In this document: one piece after another, positions 34,506 to 45,023 of the stretch | Layout of the letters: each line of letters starts with the position of its first letter | Numbering within the stretch: position 1 is the first letter of the stretch | Source: Siphonodentalium dalli | Lineage: Eukaryota; Mollusca; Scaphopoda; Gadilida; Siphonodentaliidae | Direction of reading: 5' to 3' | DNA length: 64,000 nucleotides | NCBI GenBank assembly: GCA_032622095.1 | Contig: CP136061.1 | Span: 98,887,345 to 98,951,344 of the forward strand | Translations under genes and position numbers: made by a program | The notes under the pieces: generated by a model | Databases searched by the model: none | What the model saw: the letters and a program-made list of their open reading frames with translations, nothing else | Told to the model about the DNA's origin: nothing

Positions 34506-36360
34506 TTTTCTTCATCGCGGTTTAGAATTGTCAAACAATCAATCAAAGGGTGGAGCTGTAAATTATCTCGAGTGAGGGCGTGTCTACGTAGCTACTGCCG
34601 ACTGGTGTTATCGTGTCACAGTTGATTCATTCGCACGTGAGCGTTGCTCAGATATGGACAAGTTCCTTCAATATAATGTTTGCAACTATATTGTGGCAAT
34701 CACAAATACAGGTGTTTTCTACTACGAATTCATTTGAAGGGTTGAACGTTTTAATTATGACACCAAACGATGCTACTACATGACCATATATGCTATACAC
34801 AAAGTTCAACCCGTGTACCTGATATCACCAACCCGGAAGGTATCACGAAACCGGACCATGCGGTTTTTGATAAATGAACATATCCTCCCTCAGATGAATG
34901 TATTTATCGCCAGGTTGATGTTGCTATCCACTATTTAAAACATAAATTCGTAAAGCGTAATGTTCCCTCATTATGATAGCTTGCTGTCGCCCCGCTACAT
35001 TTAATGGACATTCCGGCTCATATCCGTTTTTATCATAAATCCTAGACACTTTTTGACGTTAGATAGTTCGTTTGAGGTATAATTAGCCGCTGCTAACGGC
35101 TGAAAATGCGTGTATCAATAGAAAATATATGTTCGAGTAACCTTAAGTTGTTCCACCCTACAGTGCGATTCGTAAAGAAAAAAAATCACTAACCGCGATC
35201 AAGTGTAGGTACCCACCATAATTATGGGGGTCAAAGCCGCGGATCGACACTGCAATAAGATGTCGCCAAACCGGGGTTGGGATGTCAAAGATGCGGATTA
35301 TATATTTCGCATTTTGACTGTTTTTTGTCGGTGAATTAGTACTGATAATCACTCAATGTCAGTCACGCATTCTAATGAATCGATTTTCAATTATTATAAT
35401 AATTATGTAATATATATTAAGTCATACTTCATTATAAAAGCTATCAATTTTGTCAGTTATTCACTTATGAATTGTTGACGGCGGTGTGGTCCATATAGGA
35501 TGCAGACCGCCTAACATTTCCTTAAATCATTGGTGAAGCTGGTTCCGCCAGTTCGGATTCGCGTGCACGAAAGAAAATCCGTAGAATGGCACGTACTTTA
35601 GGACTTGAGCTTGTAAAATATCCCCATTATATGGAATATACCATTATCTTTCTGACAGGTCTGCACATGGCAGATGTTTCTTTGTCGTTGTGTGTGTTGG
35701 TGGGCGGGGGAGGGGTGTGCACATGGGTGGGCGTATTCGTATGTTTGTTTGTGTTTTAATTTCATGCTAATACATGCCTTGTATAGAGTAGGATATTTTC
35801 AATAATATAGGCCCGGAACTGTACATGGTAGGGGAAAATTAAACAGTGTAAATCTTTGATGGATAGGGACGTGGCTGTATAGGGTCTCAGTTGGTGTGTC
35901 CACCTAATATTTTCTTAATGCGCATGCACCCCCGGATTGAGTAGTTCCATTTGCACCCTATGTTATAGTCCAGTAAAAATACGACATATATCGGTTGAAA
36001 ATGTTTACATAATTTATTTTATTCTTAATGTATGCAGGGGCTTCTTCCTGACAACATATAAAACATTCGCTGCGAGATATGTTTGTAATGTATGGAAATT
36101 GTAATCGTTTCTCCCAGTTACCATAGTTCTTTTCGATCGCATTTGTTTAAGGGTAGTTAGATTGAAATGGACCCAACAAGAAGTGAATTTAAATACATGT
36201 AGTGGGGACATGTTATATACCAAACGAAATGGCGTGCATTTCTATATACAACGGGGGTGTATGTGGTTGTGAATATCTGATCAAGGTCAACCAGGTCAAA
36301 TTGTCACAGAGTACAAACTTAAAAGCCGGATTCTGTTTTCCGGATGCTAACTAGAAAAAG
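34506..36360. other. interior of the 11-kb element, nothing coding recognised
   Basis: It holds the left subterminal inverted segment (34,813-34,848) and otherwise AT-rich text. The 64-codon minus frame at 35,158-35,352 has no domain. Confidence 0.45.
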
Positions 36361-36472
36361 TGACCTTTCAGACTCCAGAAAAAATGGCGTCTGTCAAGGT
36401 GGCCATTTTGTTTGATATGCCCCAGACTATAGTATAGTACAGAATGTTCTATACAATCCATCACAAATAGTA

Positions 36473-37050
36473 TGCACAGAAATTCATATACAGCTGTTTA
36501 CAGTGAATTCCCCCCCCCCCGCAAGTCAGGGTGGAGTCGGAAAAAAATTGCAGGCACGTATGCTGATTTTTGACTTTCGACCCTTGTTGGGACCCACCCA
36601 CCCCCGCGTCCATTTTTTTTTTCCGTTTTCGGCAGTTTTTTTCGGAATTTTTTTGGACACCCACCCCCTTTTAACACTAAAACAGAGATTTGCGGGGGGA
36701 AATTCACTGTAAAGAGCTGTATATGAATTTCAGTGCACACTATTAGTCATGGATGTTAACATTGACATGTAAATAGGAACGAGTCATTTTGGGGTCATTC
36801 GGTCAAAAAAGACATGGCTGCCAGCAGCCATCTTGGATTTCAAAATTCAATCCATTAGCATGGGCTACAGGCTATACTGTTTGTATAATATTTTTGAGTT
36901 GCGGAAACAATTGTTTGTTGGTCCTATCGACCAAACACCCACCACCCACCCACCCTGGCATATGTGCCCGGAAAACACTTTTTTCCACACCCTGCGCAAA
37001 TCTCTGTTTTAGTGTTAAAAGGGGGTGGGTCACACGTGGGTGTCCAAACT
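36473..37050. mobile_element. nested palindromic MITE cluster with an inverted YY1-like unit
   Basis: TGCACAGAAATTCATATACA (36,473) and its inverse at 36,735 form a hairpin with arms of about 45 bp. Within and beyond it, CCCACCCCCTTTTAACACTA (36,660-36,679) is inverted at 37,009-37,028. An inverted copy of the 5.4-7.1-kb repeat unit (GCCATCTTGG at 36,828) lies between. A second, simpler copy of the cluster is at 48,729-49,165. Confidence 0.75.
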
Positions 37051-38080
37051 AAACTGTTATCCGAAACGACAGCATGCATGTTCGTGTGAACATGGACTTA
37101 TGTATACGTCATTTTCATTCGCCTTTTTGAATGAGCAAATTTGACTGCTGAGATGACTGTTCAATTAATTTAATTAATCCACCCATAATATATGTGTATA
37201 CATGATTCGAAAATGGTACGGACTCATATTCAGATGAGATAAGTAGTCCAATTCATCAGTCTCAGATACATACGAAACACGCGAAAACTCACCAGAACTC
37301 TATCAGTACTATGGATATTTACTGCACAGAAGATCCGGTGTTACTGACATCTTGATCCGCCCCTTGACATCTATCTGGATCGAAAGTGGTCCCACCATAT
37401 TGAGAATGACATGTGATTTTTTTAAATATGTTCAATCCTAGGCTTCTTTGACAAAATCAATTATATACCGTCCACTGAAGCAACTCGTTGGTAGATTTAT
37501 ATGTCTATAGCATGATTTTGCGATGTGTGTGATTTAGAATGGGGATAACATGCTGTCTGCTTGATTTGGGACGTTTTTCGGTAGGTTTTCCGATGCAAAA
37601 TATCCGTTTTACCGGCTACACGCTGCGCCAGTATTTAAAACTGTATTTTCCATCTCAAAACTCCACCGATAATCGTCCCAAATCACACCAGAAAAACATG
37701 TTTATCCTCTACATATCTGACGCTCATTGTATTACCATATCAGGAATAGACTAACTAGAACGCTCCTTATTATTCTTTGCTCTGAGAACAATCAGTACCC
37801 AACTTATCTATGACTTGACCAACATCTATACATCGATTTATAAACTATTAGTGCGGACCCCTATTGAGATAATGGCTCCCGGTTCATCAGTAATGATCTC
37901 CAGTCTGACTTTGCTCAACTATAGTTTTCGTGTTCAATCCTGAAAACTAATGAGAACATTTTAATGATAATTTACGCCGCCATATACCGAACATTGTGAC
38001 TTTTCGATGCTGAAAATTTGAGAAATGTTATCAGGGCGTTTAGATGCCGATGCACATTACATGGCCATGGCTCGTTCATA
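37047..38080 (+). repeat. internal direct duplication of the 11-kb element, first copies
   Basis: Block 37,047-37,470 (CTGTTATCCGAAACGACAGC to TCAATTATATACCG) is repeated at 43,167-43,585. Block 37,850-38,080 (TTAGTGCGGACCCCTATTGA to GAGAAATGT) is repeated at 42,360-42,580. The short block at 36,365-36,460 (AGACTCCAG, ATATGCCCCAGACTATAGTA) is repeated at 42,775-42,870. The block order differs between the two places. Confidence 0.85.
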
Positions 38081-39450
38081 CTTCCATATATTTGGAAGAA
38101 GGTAAAGATGGGTCGCTAAATACACGAATTGCTGATCGAAAAAAAATTGTATACCCTGAAAAATCTTTCCAAAGTAATATCATTTTGCCAGCTGCTTCCA
38201 ATCGTTGACATATAACATAAACGCTCTTTATTTGCCAAATCAGGAATAGATCCCCCAATCACACAGCCGCAAAATTATTATATTGTTATGACATTAATTG
38301 TTATTAATTTAGGAGAACGCTCTTTATTCTTCTATTCTGCTCTGAAGAAAAATCGGCTCAAACTAATCGGTGACTTGAGTAGGTCTTTCTGTGAGTCCAT
38401 TAGTCCAAGTTTCCTTCGACGTGAACCAGCTAGTGTAATATGTTGGGATAATGCTGGTTTTACGTCGAAGTCTCGAAATCAGACTTTACGCCCATATCCA
38501 GTCACTTTAATCGATTTTTAATATTGGTGATTAAAGTCATTAGCTTCACTCCCGATGGGCATATATTTGATGTCAGACAGAACTGTGCCCGATATACCAC
38601 AAGAAAGGTCATAAAAAACTAGAAAGAAAACCCCAATGTGGCATATTATTAGTGCGGTACTCGCCCTGTATTAAATTGTTGAAAACTGCGATCAGAGTAA
38701 GAAATCTTCTCAGATACTAACACATTTTCGGAGCGAATCAGCGCGCGGAGTCTCATGGAATTATATTCGGAGGAAATCGGAACCACCCGAATAACGACGA
38801 TCGACTGGCACGCACGACTGGGAGAACAGCCAAAACAAAGGCCGGCATGTCGATAACGAAAGTAGATTCAACAAAAAGAGAAAAAAAATAAAATAATAGG
38901 GGGCCTATCATAGTTTTTGCATTCAAGTTTTCTAAGTAAAATGTCGACAATTATTTGGCAACTAACAACGTTTTCACACTCTGTATATATATTTATATAT
39001 ATATGGATTTTTGCAAATTTAGGAGAGAATGAGTACGTATTCACAGTGTGCAAAAGACGATTGACACACCTCCGAAATTATCCAGGTTCACCAATAATAA
39101 ACAAATCTGGGAATTCTACCTTCTAATCTAACGTCAACATATTTGGCCGAATACAAGGTGAAGTTATCTGCATGCGAATTATTGACATCTGTAAATGAAA
39201 ATTATAAGCAATATTTCAATAATATTTGACATCACAATAGACCAATCGTGCTGAGCTAGATCGATTGGTCTTCCTGACACTGTTGTAAGAGATTTCTTGA
39301 ATATTGAAATTTTGTTTGCTTGAAGATTTGTTCAAATTTATGATGAATATACCAGCAAAAAATTATACATTGTCTTTCATTAGTTTCAAAATTGTCTTTC
39401 ATTAGTTTCAAAATGAATCAGAATAATATTTTTACAAAAAAATGGTTGTA
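38081..39450. other. interior of the 11-kb element, no gene recognised
   Basis: It contains two CGCTCTTTATT motifs (about 38,222 and 38,313). The 77-codon plus frame at 38,288-38,521 has no domain that I can name. Confidence 0.4.
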
Positions 39451-40045
39451 ACTTGAAAGAACAATTTAGAGTAGGCCTACTCCCTTTATCCAAGATTCAT
39501 GCTGGCTGTGAAAGACCGATGGGATTATTTTAGCCCGATCGGTATATTTTAGCCCGATCGGGCTATTATTGATTGATCGGTGGTTCACCCAGACCTGTAG
39601 GATATGCGCACTATAGGATATAGATAAGGCGTTTTATGTATGGGAGGCCTATTTCACTTGAAAGAACAATTTATAGTAGGCCTACTCCCTTTATCCAAGA
39701 TTCAGGCTGGCTGTGAAAGACCGATCGGTCTATTTTAGCCGATCGGGCTATTATTGATTGATCGGTGGTTCACCCAGACATGTAGGTTATGCGCGTTATA
39801 GTATATAGATAAGGCGTTTCATGTATGGGAGGCCTATTTCACTTGAAAGAACAATTTAGAGTAGGCCTACTCCCTTTATCCAAGATTCAAGCTGGCTGTG
39901 AAAGAACGATCGGTCTATTTTAGCCTGATCGGTCTACTTTAGCCCGATTGGGCTGTTATTCATTGATCGGTGGTTCACCCAGACCTGTAGGATATACGCG
40001 CTATAGCATATAGATACGGCATTTCATGTATGGGATACCCATTTC
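39451..40045 (+). repeat. 185-205-bp tandem repeat, 3 copies, with CCGATCGG palindromes
   Basis: ACTTGAAAGAACAATTTA starts units at 39,451, 39,656 and 39,841. Each carries GTAGGCCTACTCCCTTTATC and a cluster of CCGATCGG, GCCCGATCGGGC and TGATCGGTGG words, then GGGAGGCCTATTTCACTTG. Confidence 0.9.
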
Positions 40046-41310
40046 ACATTTATTATTCATTTACGATCAAGCGCAAATATATCGCAAAATAACATCTATC
40101 ATTTGCGCTTCAGTGTAAATCATTTGCGCAAATAAAAATTAATATGCATTGATATCACCCCCCTGAATTAATTATAAATGGCACAGACCCACCATATGAG
40201 GGAAGCACCCCCAGTAACCCCAATATCTCTTTTATGACCATGGAAATGGTAGAGATATGTGCAGGATATATCTCTTTTATAAAATATACTAGATCTCTGG
40301 GATGGAGACACAAATTCTTGGGGACAGGGATGCTGATAATATGAAAATTGGGGTTTTCCCCAATTTCAAGTCAATAAGTACACCATATGAGGGAAGCGAG
40401 TCCCCAGTAACCCCGAATTTCATATTTATGGCCATGGGAATGGTATATATCTGTGTAGGAGATGTCACTTTAATAAAATATACTAGAGCTCTGGGAGTGA
40501 GGCACCAATTCTTGGGACACCAGGGACAGAGATGCTGATATATGCATATGGAAATATTTTTTCTTCAATGTTTCAGTATTATATGGGGCTACTACTATGG
40601 GTCCATGATAATATACTATGAGATGGACTCTATCATTCACAATCAGAGGGAAGTAAGGGAGTGTTAGGTATTTGCGCTTAAGCGCAAATATATTGATAGA
40701 CATATACTTGCACTTAAGCGAAAATGATTCATTTTCACATTTTATATTAACTAATTGCATTTAAGCGTAAATAATTTACGTTTAAGCATAAATCAGTTAC
40801 GCTTAATGTAATCATTTACGCTTAAGCATAATTGACTTATGCGTTATCATAATACATTGGAATTATATTAAGAGCAATAATTTCATCGGCTGTCTTACCT
40901 TATATGTATATTTGTATAATCTGATGTATGTTAACTTACTGGCATTAGTAATGTGGTTGCATCCATTTCAGCTTGAGTATGTGGAGTTCAATGGGAGTGT
41001 ATATGAATTACGGTTAAGCGCAACTCATTTACGCTTAAGTGGATTTCATTTACACTTAAGCGTAATTGAAATGAATTATGCTTAAGCAAATGCATGTACC
41101 TATCTCCAACTGGTTTCCTCAGTCTGAATATCCATCTTAGTATGGGATCTGGGTGGAGTCCTCACCTATGTTTGAGTAATGTTTTATGGCCTGAGTTAAT
41201 TTGAGTTTAGAGCAAATCACATGGGAGTCTTTTTTACATTTATTATTTATTTGCATACAAATATTTGCGCTTAAGCATAAAGCAATTGCGCTTACTTAGT
41301 GCAAATACAC
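40046..41310. mobile_element. TTAAGCGC-type element family, second locus
   Basis: Runs of GCGCTTAAGCGCAAAT-like words at 40,070-40,130, 40,672-40,835, 41,015-41,095 and 41,255-41,305 flank a central part (40,185-40,540). That part holds about two copies of a ~190-bp unit shared with 11,850-12,130 (CACCATATGAGGGAAGC, TCAAGTCAATAAGTACACC). Ends are not as clear as in the 11,517 copy. Confidence 0.75.
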
Positions 41311-42359
41311 AACACTTCTTTACTTCCATCCAATTTTAACTGTCAATGATTGAGTCCATCTTATGGTATATTTATTTGGGCCTATATAAACTCAAAAATT
41401 GAAGAAAACATAATTCCATATGGATATCTATATCACCATCGCTGTCCCAAACAAATACGGTCTGTACTAGAATAGTGAACAGCAATGTGGCACACATGTA
41501 GCATTGCACAGGTAATTAAACAGTTTGAACTAAACATGTAAGACAACTCTTTCTGCACGAGACTGTACCTGCTGTATATCGATCAATCATAAAATCGGTC
41601 AACGATCTGCAACGATTACAAATTTCTATAAATAGTAACATTTTCAACTGTTACCGTTGTTCATTGCTCGATCATGACCACTTTGATTATAATTATTTCA
41701 TAACTCGGTCAATGTTCTTCCGTTGGTGATTTCAGGCAATAATTCCTTTTATATCCCTCCCATTCGAATTGACTATACCGCTTGTTTTTCGTTTTATTAA
41801 GCTGATGTTACGCTATTCCAGCAAACGGCCTCCCTCCACGGAAGCTATTTTCTGAGAACGAAAGCCGACTCAATCCCGACCAAGTCGGAAGTGTTCGGGT
41901 GTTTCCGCGACTGCACACGACAACTCGTTAGTGTATTTATTTCGCGTTTACAGTGGAATTATTCGTCCAGATTGAGGGAAAGTAAATAGTTAGTTACGTG
42001 GCCGTATAATTAGTACAAACTGATATCTGGTTGGGGCATTTCGTGTATGGGGGTTATTTTATTCAGTATTTCCACAGAATAACGCAGGGAACTCAATTGT
42101 GAGGTTCAATTTACGTTTCACATCACTTTAAATACACAAAATGCCGACAATCTTAGTGTAATCTGAAATGTCTTGCAAAAAGTGGTCGCAAATTTGAAGT
42201 TCTTTTCAATCTTTGATATATAACATACACACTCTTTATTGTTTCATATAGTCTGAAGAAAATCGGAACAGAAATTGGTATGACTTTCTGAAACACATGA
42301 AGTCCGTACACAATTAAATGACCAATATCCGGTGAAGTTGAACATCGATTCCATGGTAT
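41311..42359. other. interior of the 11-kb element, nothing recognised
   Basis: No repeat unit or credible frame, apart from one CACTCTTTATT word at 42,229. Confidence 0.4.
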
Positions 42360-42573
42360 TAGTGCGGACCCCTATTGAGATAATGATTCCAGGAACACCG
42401 TTAAAGATGTCCTACCTGACTTGACTCCACTATAGTTTTCGTTTTCGATGTTGAAAGCTTATGATTACATTTTAATGAGATATTTACGACGCCAGTTATC
42501 GACATTTGTGACTCTTCGATGCTGAAAATAATGAGAAATGTCCGTGATATGTTTAGAGCGTGTACGCCCTCCG

Positions 42574-43089
42574 TTACAAACTATCTACACACATTAAACG
42601 GGAATGGCTCACATAAACCTCCAAATGTATCGACGAGTAATAGACAGAGAGCCCATAGAGTTTCAATTGCACTATCGCATACGAAATGTTTGATGCCTTC
42701 GATTTGGTATCACGTTTGGACCACCGCAGAAACCCCATTCTGAAGTGTAATAATCCTGACGTTTTGTGGCCGCTTAGACTCCAGACAAGATGGCGTTTGT
42801 CATGCCGACCATTTTGCTTGATATGCACCATACTATAGTATATACATGAAGTACAGAATGTTTCATATAGGCGGTCATGCTTTCCACGCGATTCGCCAGA
42901 GTTATACACCAGATCTAGAATTGAGCCAAAAACCAGACTAAGAGAACATTGACTTCGGGTGTAGCCCGAAATATGCATGGATATATAGATTTTTCTCCCT
43001 GATGAACGGTTTGAATGAGGTTGGGCGAGACACACCCAGTTAAAAAAACAGAAACAATGTCTCTGATGACAAAATTTAATGCATGGCAA
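42574..43089 (-). other. 171-codon open frame in the 11-kb element, unrecognised
   Basis: This frame is longer than expected by chance in AT-rich DNA. The peptide (MPCIKFCHQRHCFCFFNWVC onward) is cysteine-, serine- and histidine-rich but shows no transposase signature, no DDE-type spacing and no zinc-finger pattern that I can assign. Part of it overlaps the duplicated block at 42,775-42,870, and the corresponding region of the first copy (36,365) is not open. It is either a decayed gene of the element or a chance frame. Confidence 0.2.
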
Positions 43090-43585
43090 GTAAGATGAAG
43101 TAGCTTGAATTTACATGGGCTTTTTCGCCATATTGGGTCTCAATACGCACCTGATTATGATACGACTAAACTGATATCCGAACCGACAGTATACATGTTC
43201 TTGTGATCAGGGCCTTATATATACGTAATCTTTCATTCGCCTATTTGTTTGAGCAAATTTGACTGCTGAGATGGATGTTCAAATAATTTAATTAATCGAT
43301 CCATAATAGATGTGTATACATGATTCGAAAATGGTATTCATATTTAGATGAGATACGTCCAACTCATTTGTCTCCGATACACACGAAAACACGCGAAAAC
43401 TCACCAGAACTCTATCAGTACTATTGATATTTACTGCACAGAAGATCCGGTGTTATCGACATCTTGATTCGCGACTTTGACATCTATCTGGATCGATAGT
43501 GGTCCCACCATACTGAGAATGACACGTGCTTTTAAAAATATGTTCAATTCTATGCCTCTTTGACAAAGTCAATTATATACGGACA

Positions 43586-44634
43586 TATTGTCGGCAGTGT
43601 GGAAGGCCGCTGATTATGTTAGAGAATAGATTTTCTTGAAAATTTGAGAGAGCAAAACAGAAAAGACTATTGAAATAATTCGCTAACAATTGGTAAATGG
43701 TTATATCTGGGAAAACAGACTGACATCGGGTGGGTAAATATTCCTTCTTCGTATGGTTCCTTGTCAGTTTTACATTGAGAAACACAATATTCGCATATTA
43801 TATGCGTGAAATTTCTTTCCCATTCGGTCGTTGGTGATACCTTCCGGGTCGGTGATACCAGGTACACGGGGTGTAGTTTGCAATCCTAAAATTATATTTC
43901 TTTATGGGTCAAATTTGATAACTCAATTTGGTGTAGATCATACCACAAAGCTCTACTGCATGTGGTTACGCCCATACATTCACATAATATTCCACCTGTT
44001 CATTTAAAGCCTGAGAAGTTTTTTTATTTTCTGCATGACGAGAAATTTATAACATTGAAAAAAGCAACGCATGTAATATATTTCTTTATTAAAACCCGCC
44101 CAACAGTTCAGATGCCGCTTCTTGTGTATACTCATAAACAAATTGCCTTTACTTGACTGACCTCTTGGTGCAGGATTGACTAGATTATGGAGCCTTTATT
44201 CAGCGTCAGAGGCGCCTGCGGCCTCTTTGTGCGCTAGGAGCCTGCGACACATTTGCGCACACTTTTGTCATTAGAACATTTTAATTAAAAAAAACAACAT
44301 TTAATTAAATTTAAAACAAACACAAATTAATTTACATTTTGTTTCTTCTTAGATTCAACTCCTTTCTCAATTTAACAACACTGTATTTTCTTCTTTTTTT
44401 TTAATTAAATTTTTCTTATTTTAAAAATAAAATTTGAAAACCTGACGCTGTTATACCATCCTCCTAGTTACCCCGAGTCACCACACATAATTTGATTGAA
44501 ATCGGTCCAGGGTCTGGGAGAAAAGTTGCGAACAGACGGACGGACAGACAGATAGATAGACAGATCGTATACTCTTTTGTATAAACATATATACATGTAA
44601 ATACACAACATTTTGTCTTTTCGTGTAAACCATC
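43586..44634. other. right part of the 11-kb element; old dispersed repeat at 44,340-44,570
   Basis: The subterminal inverted segment is at 43,843-43,876. From 44,340 the text matches 32,200-32,400 (CAACTCC...TCAATTTAACA, ACCCCGAGT) and ends in a GACGGACGGACAGACAGATA run. Confidence 0.5.
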
Positions 44635-44868
44635 TTGCAGAAAATCAATCACAAACAAAGTGATGAACAGCACGTGAATCTCGTGTTTAGAGACATGCCA
44701 TTTGCAAGATTGATTGAAACCCAGAATGATATCGGATTAGTGGTTCATAAGCGATACCTGTTTCTCATTGAAATAAATCCCATGAGCGTGCACGCATTCG
44801 CGATAATTAATGGCGTGTCAATAAGCGTAATATCGGCCTGCCTTCTGGTCCGATTGGTAACAGGGTAG
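44635..44868 (+). other. 77-codon open frame near the right end, unrecognised
   Basis: The peptide starts MQKINHKQSDEQHVNLVF and ends in a hydrophobic stretch (AFAIINGVSISVISACLLV). A CATCTTGCAG acceptor-like sequence sits just upstream (44,630-44,639). No family is recognised, and chance is possible at this length. Confidence 0.2.
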
Positions 44869-44929
44869 TTTTACTGCATGCTCATATCACCGAATACAGT
44901 TGTCAATTAGCTGGCCACTGAACGACAAA

Positions 44930-45023
44930 AACGCCCCATTAGACCCGGTTTGGCTGGACCACCAATGTAGGTTTAAGCCAGGTTTAAACTCGGAGGTTTA
45001 AACTGGAGATGACGAATCCGGCC
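44930..45023. repeat. right TIR of the 11-kb element
   Basis: GGTTTGGCTGGACC, GTTTAAGCCAGGTTTAAAC and GGAGATGACGAATCCGGCC are the inverse of the left-end text at 34,061-34,090 and of the nested MITE at 34,171. Confidence 0.75.

Larger units (their letters stand above)
34061..45023. mobile_element. ~11-kb TIR-bounded insertion in the satellite (novel large element candidate)
   Basis: The left end GGCCCGATTTGTCATCTCCG (34,061) and right end (inverse of 45,000-45,023, reading GGCCGGATTCGTCATCTCCA) are inverse copies that continue into GTTTAAACC-rich text. The left flank TTTATTTGTTAAAACATAAT and right flank ATTATAAATAACATGAATCT are adjacent in an uninterrupted satellite copy at about 45,995-46,035 (TTTATTTGTTAAAAACAAAT then AATAAAGAGCGTGAATCT). 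That copy is effectively the empty site. A subterminal inverted pair (34,813-34,848 and 43,843-43,876, core CCGGAAGGTATCAC) supports symmetry. The interior has no recognisable transposase, but it contains direct duplications, other MITEs and one 171-codon frame. The target duplication is unclear, at most 2 bp (AT). Confidence 0.55.

Noticed and set aside
36461-36740. Glycine/proline-rich frames near 36.5 and 48.7 kb
   Set aside because: They read CCCACCCCC and G-run segments of a MITE cluster. The two loci share DNA repeats, not a conserved gene.
42574-43089. Transposase gene of the 11-kb element
   Set aside because: The frame has no acidic triad spacing, no recombinase motif and no conserved partner in the first duplicated block, so it is listed only as an unrecognised frame.
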